Positions 59,340 to 64,000 of a DNA stretch of 64,000 bases are shown piece by piece. Origin of the DNA: Elymus sibiricus (lineage: Eukaryota; Streptophyta; Magnoliopsida; Poales; Poaceae); NCBI GenBank assembly GCA_039707655.1, contig CM077665.1, positions 84,569,954 through 84,633,953 on the forward strand. Reading direction: 5' to 3'. A program made the position numbers and the translations under genes. The stretch's first letter is position 1. The number at the start of each line of letters is the position of its first letter. The notes under the pieces were generated by a model. That model did no database searches. It saw only the letters and a list, made by a program, of their open reading frames with translations, and was not told the origin of the DNA.

Positions 59340-62300
59340 TCATTCAAACACATTATCGCCCGAACACTGTGACGCTATCACCCGAGCACCTTCCATTACT
59401 CCGGCGAAGTACAGCTCGGGGCGTCTATGCTCCTTCTCGGGAGGCGGCGGGGCGGTGGCTACCTTCATCGGATCCAGCCCCGGCCAGTGCACCTTGGCCT
59501 TGGCAAGGGCCATCCGGACTCCCTCGATGCAGGAGGAGCGCTTCACGATGTCGAGGAGGGGCGAAGCGGCAATTAACTTCTGCACCAGGCCAAAGTAGCT
59601 GCCGGGCAGTGGCTCGCCGGGCCATAGGCGGATGTAGAGGTCCTTCGGGGCCGGCTCCGCCATCTGGTGCAGCTCCATCAGCTGCTTCAGTTGCTCCACG
59701 AGAAGAGGAGAGCGCTCGGGGGCTCCGAACTGCGCCCAGAACAGACGAGCTTCGTCTCCTTCTTCCCTCGAGGCGAACAGCTGATCTGCATCCGCTATGC
59801 TCTTCTGCAGATCGGAGGAGGCGCCTGAGGAAAGCCACACCTGGGTAAGCAATTTGAATTTGCTATCCCCGAAGACACACTGTAGTAAGTACGGCTTACC
59901 ATCCGTTATGTTCTTCGCTTGGCGGACCTGCTCCTCATAGAACCGCTTGTCCACCCGCTCCTTCTGGAGGTCGGTCTTCAAGGTGAATAGTTCGGCCGCG
60001 CTCTCCTTGCCCTTCTGCTCAAGGGCCTCGCACTTCTGGCTGGTTTCCTTGAGCTCCTGCTGGACCTCCACCACACGAGCCTCATGCTTGTCGCTGTTGG
60101 CTCGCAGGGCGGAGAGCGCAGTAGCCGCTTCTTTGGCGGTCGCCCTCTCGACGGCCGCTTCGTCCTTCGCCTGTTGGAGCTCGGCCTTCAGCCTCTCCAC
60201 CTCTTTCGCAGAACCTGTGTAAACATTAACACTATGAAAACCTGCATTGACAGTGTTCGGGCAAAGGTGTTCGGATTTTGTTTTGACCTACCTTGTGCCT
60301 CGTCGAATCTTTTGTTGAGGGCATCAACTTCGTCCTCGGAGCGTTTAAGCTTCCGATTCAGTTCGTCCAGCTCGGCGCCATTTACGGCCGCCGCCGATGA
60401 CGAAGCCTGCATTACACATACAATTGACATATCACATGGGTTCTATACTTCCGAACTATAGCCAATCCGATCATACGTCCGACCCTATTAGGGGATATTC
60501 TAAAAATTCTGAACACATAGTTTGTATCTAGTTCGGAATCGGATCCATGATTGACCCCTAGGTAAGTTTTTCCAAACTCACCTAGGGCTCAGGGGCTCCC
60601 ATGTATATAATAATAAAAATAAATAAAAACTTTGCAAATAAGAGTATCGCGTGGCTTACTTGAAAACCCGTCAGGAGACCCTTGAAGGCCTCCTTCAGTC
60701 CATTGTTGACGGACTGGATGCTCTGCAATACCGCACCCATAAGGGTGCGGTGCTCCTCGGAGATGGAGGCGCTTGATAAAGCCTCCTCCATGACCGGCCA
60801 CCCATTGGTCGGTGACACCGGTGGTGACCGGGTAACCCGATCACTAACCGGGGTTTGAACCAGTACCTCTGGAGGCATGGTGCTCTCCGGAGACACCTTC
60901 GGAGGGGACTGAGCGGCCGCTCGTCCGGCCTCCTCAGTGTCCGGGTGGGGCACCTCCCCCCGGTCTTCAGTGACCGAGGTGTTAGCCTCGGCCATAACGT
61001 CATCTCCCCCGCCGCCGGTGCCTGGCTTCATAGGAGCACGCTGGGACGACACCTCCGTGGCGTCCTTTGCGGCACCTAGAGTAGCGGGATGCGACGCATT
61101 ACCGCTCTTCGCTAGTTCGGCGGGAGGGGTCTCCCCGTCCGATATCTGATCGGTGGGAAGAACGCGCGGGGGGCTGAAAAGTCAATAAGTACCCGCGTGT
61201 TAATAAACTTTAAGCCTATTGAGAGACGAACAAGGGGTCTTCGGATCCTCACCTTCGGGCGGGGGGCTTGACCCTGGGTTTCCTTCGTGGAACCGCCTCG
61301 AAGTCATCGGACTTAGTGTCTGAGTCCGAGCTGTCGTCGGACAGAACCACATGCGCCCGACGCGCTTTCTTCTGGGCAGGAGGGGGTACCTCCTTTGGGG
61401 CGTCTGATGATGCCGCCCTCTTTCTTGCGAGGGGGGAATTGCCTTCCCCCTCGACTTTGTCCGCCTCCTCTTCCTCCTGCTCCTCCTCCTCCTCTTCTTC
61501 TTCTTCCTCATGCTCCTCTTGATTCGAGGAGGCATGAGTTTCCCCGGACGCTGTCTCTGACTGGTCCCTAATGCGAAGGCCACTCCGGCCTGATTTCTTC
61601 TTCTTCTCCTTCTTCTCGGCGGCCTTGTACGGCTTCACCATGAGCATCTTCGCTAACAGCCCGGACCTAGCGTCTTCGGGCTGAGGTGCCGGACTATTGA
61701 TATTCACGGCTCTCTTCAGCCATGACTGCAAAGGGTGATCAGAGAGAATGGTGTAAATCTCCTCTATGGAAAATAAAGCCGACCAAGCAAAGATTAAACC
61801 GTACCTCGGAGGCGGGTTTGGCGGCGTGCAGACCCCTGTCTTCTTCCTCGGATGGCCAGCTCTTCTGTGACTTGAAGAGAGCCTTCCACAGCTTCTCCCG
61901 CGTAGTGCGGAAGAGGTTCAGAATCGTGGGCGCGTCGTCAAGCTGACGATCCCACAAGGGAGTATCCCGGCGCTGGCAGGGGAGGATGCGTCTTCGGAGC
62001 ATGACCTGGACCACATTGGTCAGCGTGATGTCCTTCTCGGCTATGGAGACGACGCGCTTCTGCAGGTCGCTCACCTCCTTGCTCGGTCCCCAGCTAAGGC
62101 CCTTTTCAAGCCATGAAGCTAATCTGGTGGGGGGACCGGATCTGAATTCGGCATGGGGAATCTGACCATCTTCTCGTGGCTCGGTGATGTAGAACCACTC
62201 CCTCTGCCACAACTTGATTGTGTCGATGAAGGTGCCCGACGGCCATACAACGCGGGTAAGCTTGCCGATGACAGCTCCGCCGCAGTCTGTGTGCTTCCCC

Positions 62301-62674
62301 CCGACGCACTTCGGCTTGACGTTGAACACTTTGAGACAAAGCCCAAAGTGCGTCTCGACTCGCAGGAAAGCCTCGCAAACGAGGATGAATGCCGAGATGT
62401 GCATGAAAGAGTTCGGCGGGAGGTCGTGGAAGTCGAGGCCGTAGAAAAATATCAGCCCCGTGACAAAGGGGTGGAGCGGGAAGCTCAACCCCCTGATGAA
62501 GTGGGGGAGGAAGACCACTCTTTCGCCCGGCCTGGGAGTGGGGATCACTTGGCCCTCCTCCGGTGCACGGTGGGGGATGTCAGCGGAGAGGTAGCCGGCC
62601 TTCTTGAGGTCGAGGATGTCCCGGTCGGTGATCGTGGAAGCCTCCCACTGGCCGTTGGAGCCGGAGCCCGCCAT
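59340..62674 (-). CDS. Antisense five-exon gene of element F; gypsy-type transposon domain plus coiled coil, 948 residues
   Basis: Minus-strand exons: 62674-61805, 61725-61253, 61173-60660, 60406-60292, 60214-59340. The introns (79, 79, 253 and 77 bp) all begin GT and end AG: donors GAG|GTACGG, AAG|GTGAGG, CAA|GTAAGC, AAG|GTAGGT; acceptors TTTGCAG, TTTTCAG, AATGCAG, ACACAG. The joined length is 2847 bp, a multiple of three, with no stop before TGA at 59342-59340. Exon 1 holds the 'putative gypsy type transposon' (transposase_28-like) domain, about residues 50-220, with FLPHFIRGLSFPLHPF, PNSFMHISAFILVCEAFLR, CGGAVIGKL and WFYITEP. Exon 2 is basic then strongly acidic. Exon 3 is low-complexity, exon 4 and the start of exon 5 form a coiled coil (about 629-760), and the rest is helical. 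It may be a structural or regulatory accessory protein; the function is unknown. A last 20-bp GT..AG stretch at 59904-59885 need not be spliced. Confidence 0.8.
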
Positions 62675-62787
62675 TGGTGAGCTTGGAGGTGGGGGGCGGA
62701 AAACCTAGATCTGTGCTTCGTAGGCGCAGAGGAATGGAAGGCAGAGAAGGTGAATGAGGAGTGTGAATAGGCTTTGGGGTTTTCTTC

Positions 62788-62796
62788 CCCTTTTAT
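62788..62796 (-). promoter_or_regulatory. Candidate TATA box of the antisense gene
   Basis: The minus strand reads CATAAAAGG about 115-120 bp upstream of the ATG at 62674. A start about 30 bp downstream would give a ~85-nt leader. Weak evidence on its own. Confidence 0.3.
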
Positions 62797-62819
62797 GAGG
62801 CTTATCGATTCGGTCTCCC

Positions 62820-63226
62820 CTCGCTGTGCCGTGAATCCCTCCGCTTCCCGAGATGTGCGGGTCATTGCGTGCGCATTATTAAACATATCCCGTGCAAGAC
62901 GGGACACGATTGGCACATTGACAGATCGTGTTGATTGAAACGGCCTCGAACCGCGAATCGAGTTTTTGTAACTGGTCTAGCGGTCGTGGTGGGCCGTGAC
63001 CTTTCGTCGGAAAGGTCGTCAGGGGACATTATCTTACCCCTTGACGCTTGGCCTTCAAGGCCAGCCTATTCACAGTGTTCGGACGCGCCACTATTCGGAA
63101 AGCTACTTGTCATCGGAGGCCGAACTAAGTTCGGCGGGCAGAACTCACCTCGCAAGCCGAAGACTCTGATCGTGCGAAGCAATTGAAACTAGGACCCTTG
63201 GCGTTGGAGGCAAGTTCGAGGGATAC
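62820..63226. other. Element F region between the antisense gene and the 3' LTR
   Basis: No gene. The bases before the LTR (GTTGGAGGCAAGTTCGAGGGATAC, about 63203-63226) are purine-rich and act as the likely polypurine tract. Confidence 0.45.
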
Positions 63227-63695
63227 TGAGGGAGTCCTGGATTAAGGGGTCCTCGGGAGGCCGACCTATTTCTATGGGCCGGACTATATGGGCCACTTAC
63301 CGAACACAAGATTCATTGAAGACCTTATCTCCAAGATGGAAGCTTCGGGAAGCATGGCTTGTACTCCATGTTTGATGTAGCGAATAGGCAGGTTTATCTC
63401 TTCGGTGTGTAACCGACCATGTGTAAACCCTAGATGCCCTCGGCGTCTATATAAGCCGGAGGGTTTTAGGTTGTAGGCATAGAACAACTCATCTAGGGTT
63501 AGCTATTCGATCTCGAGGTAGATCAACTCTGTAACCCCCATATCATCAATATAATCAAGCAGGACGTAGGGTATTACCTCCATAGGAGGGCCCGAACCTG
63601 GGTAAAACCGTGTCCCCTTCGTCTCCTGTTACCATCGATTCTAGTCTCACAGTTTGGGACCCCCTACCCGAGATCCGCCGGTTTTGACACCGACA
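63227..63695 (+). repeat. 3' LTR of element F
   Basis: The same 469-bp length as the 5' LTR, with nine substitutions and no indels by hand alignment. Confidence 0.93.
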
Positions 63696-63793
63696 CCTGG
63701 GTCCTCTGAAGAGCTGGATTCTGGACTAGTGCCTGCATTGATCTCAACATTGGGCTCTTTGAAATCATTGTCACTGTCCTCTGAGTCTGACAT
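63696..63793 (-). pseudogene. Accessory ORF of element G, N-terminal codons
   Basis: M at 63793 starts MSDSEDSDNDFKEPNVEIN. Thirty-two codons and two bases run to 63696, where element F enters. Reading on from 54358 after removing F and one target copy keeps the frame, which shows F landed in an intact coding region. Confidence 0.75.
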
Positions 63794-64000
63794 GTTGACT
63801 AACTGTCCCTGTGAATAGATATAGAGGAGTGGAATGGATGATCATCACAAAACACAGCTATTTTCGCAAAATTTGAACTCAAAATCATAGTCATAGAATT
63901 CTGCAAAGAGTGTTTCCGTTCCACCAAGATTTAATTTTCAGAGCTACCGAGATTGACTTTCTCTTTAACAGAGACTTGGTCACCTTTTCGGTTTCACCGA
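63794..64000 (-). other. Upstream region of the element G accessory ORF
   Basis: No gene. At the very edge, 63988-64000, stands TCGGTTTCACCGA, the same dyad as in the LTR U3; weaker variants occur near 63935-63980. Confidence 0.5.

Larger units (their letters stand above)
54364..63695 (+). mobile_element. Complete Ty3/gypsy element 'F' with antisense gene; lacks polymerase
   Basis: Two 469-bp LTRs (54364-54832 and 63227-63695) differ at 9 positions by my count, and the element is flanked by CCCGG (54359-54363) and CCTGG (63696-63700), a target duplication with one change. The sense strand carries gag and a retropepsin-like protease (54878-58098). The antisense strand carries a five-exon gene (62674-59340). 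No reverse transcriptase, RNase H or integrase motif is seen in either strand, so it is non-autonomous. The additional antisense ORF between gag-pol and the 3' LTR is known from the Tat/Retand group of plant gypsy elements, to which I assign it by layout. Confidence 0.9.
50145..64000 (-). mobile_element. LTR retrotransposon 'G' with accessory ORF (partial, minus strand)
   Basis: On the minus strand, reading leftwards from the right edge: an upstream region with a TCGGT…ACCGA dyad, a long accessory ORF (63793 to 52382), a polypurine tract and the 3' LTR (51797-50145). Protease, integrase, reverse transcriptase and the 5' LTR would lie beyond 64000 if present. A coding region between pol and the 3' LTR, with this LTR style, suggests a Copia element of the SIRE/Maximus kind, but no pol is visible to prove it. 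AAGGT (50140-50144) is the candidate target duplication. Element F interrupts the ORF. Confidence 0.7.

Noticed and set aside
59885..59904. A fifth, 20-bp intron in the antisense gene
   Set aside because: The stretch begins GT and ends AG but is far too short for plant splicing and the frame reads through it without a stop.
54364..63695. Endogenous plant pararetrovirus or env-bearing retrovirus
   Set aside because: The element has LTRs, a gag-protease of gypsy type and a soluble antisense accessory gene; no movement-protein, coat or membrane-envelope features are seen.

Overview
The window looks like intergenic heterochromatin of a large-genome Triticeae grass (wheat, goatgrass or barley group). 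The evidence is the density and type of repeats: BARE/Angela-type Copia LTRs with the 'ATATGCCC(T/A)AGAGGCAATAATAAA' start, Athila-lineage Ty3/gypsy elements whose LTRs begin TGATACGTCTCCAACGTATC and use a tRNA-Asp primer site, and CACTA transposons. I found no convincing host protein gene, rRNA or functional tRNA. All family names are from memory of sequence style, without a database search.

Layout, left to right. (1) 1-11495 is the right-hand side of a deep nest whose left sides lie outside the window: a minus-strand non-autonomous Copia element (1-3652) sits in a CACTA transposon (3653-6752), which sits in a minus-strand Athila-type gypsy element with gag and 5' LTR (6753-9533), which sits in a Copia LTR (9534-10206), which sits in a gypsy LTR (10207-10861), which sits in another LTR (10862-11495), which sits in the pol gene of an Angela-like Copia element. 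(2) That Angela-like element continues with decayed reverse transcriptase/RNase H (11496-12574) and its 3' LTR (12608-14008 plus 43295-43567), split by a 29-kb gypsy element 'A' (14009-43294). A carries a solo LTR 'B' (16862-18435) and a full gypsy element 'C' (19459-29428). C carries two reverse solo LTRs, 'D' and 'E', with E inserted into the last bases of D. A's 3' LTR is split by a 10.2-kb CACTA transposon (32006-42202), which carries seven copies of a ~497-bp tandem repeat, a B3-like gene and a 553-bp solo LTR. (3) 43568-50144 is degenerate, AT-rich and partly palindromic sequence that I could not assign. (4) 50145-64000 is a minus-strand LTR element 'G' (3' LTR and a ~690-residue accessory ORF). 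It is split by a young complete gypsy element 'F' (54364-63695; 469-bp LTRs with 9 differences).

The most notable object is in F. Opposite to a damaged gag-protease gene lies an antisense gene (62674-59340, minus strand) whose five exons join at GT/AG sites with the reading frame kept at all four junctions. It gives an uninterrupted 948-residue protein: a 'putative gypsy-type transposon' domain, an acidic segment and a long coiled coil. F has no reverse transcriptase, RNase H or integrase, so it must be mobilised by a partner. An antisense gene can keep its introns through retrotransposition, because they are not spliced from the sense genomic RNA.

Insertion order was worked out from target-site duplications: AATAC (D), CGTAT (E), GATAT (C), TGTGC (B), TAT (CACTA 2), GGTCC (solo LTR), CCCGG/CCTGG (F).
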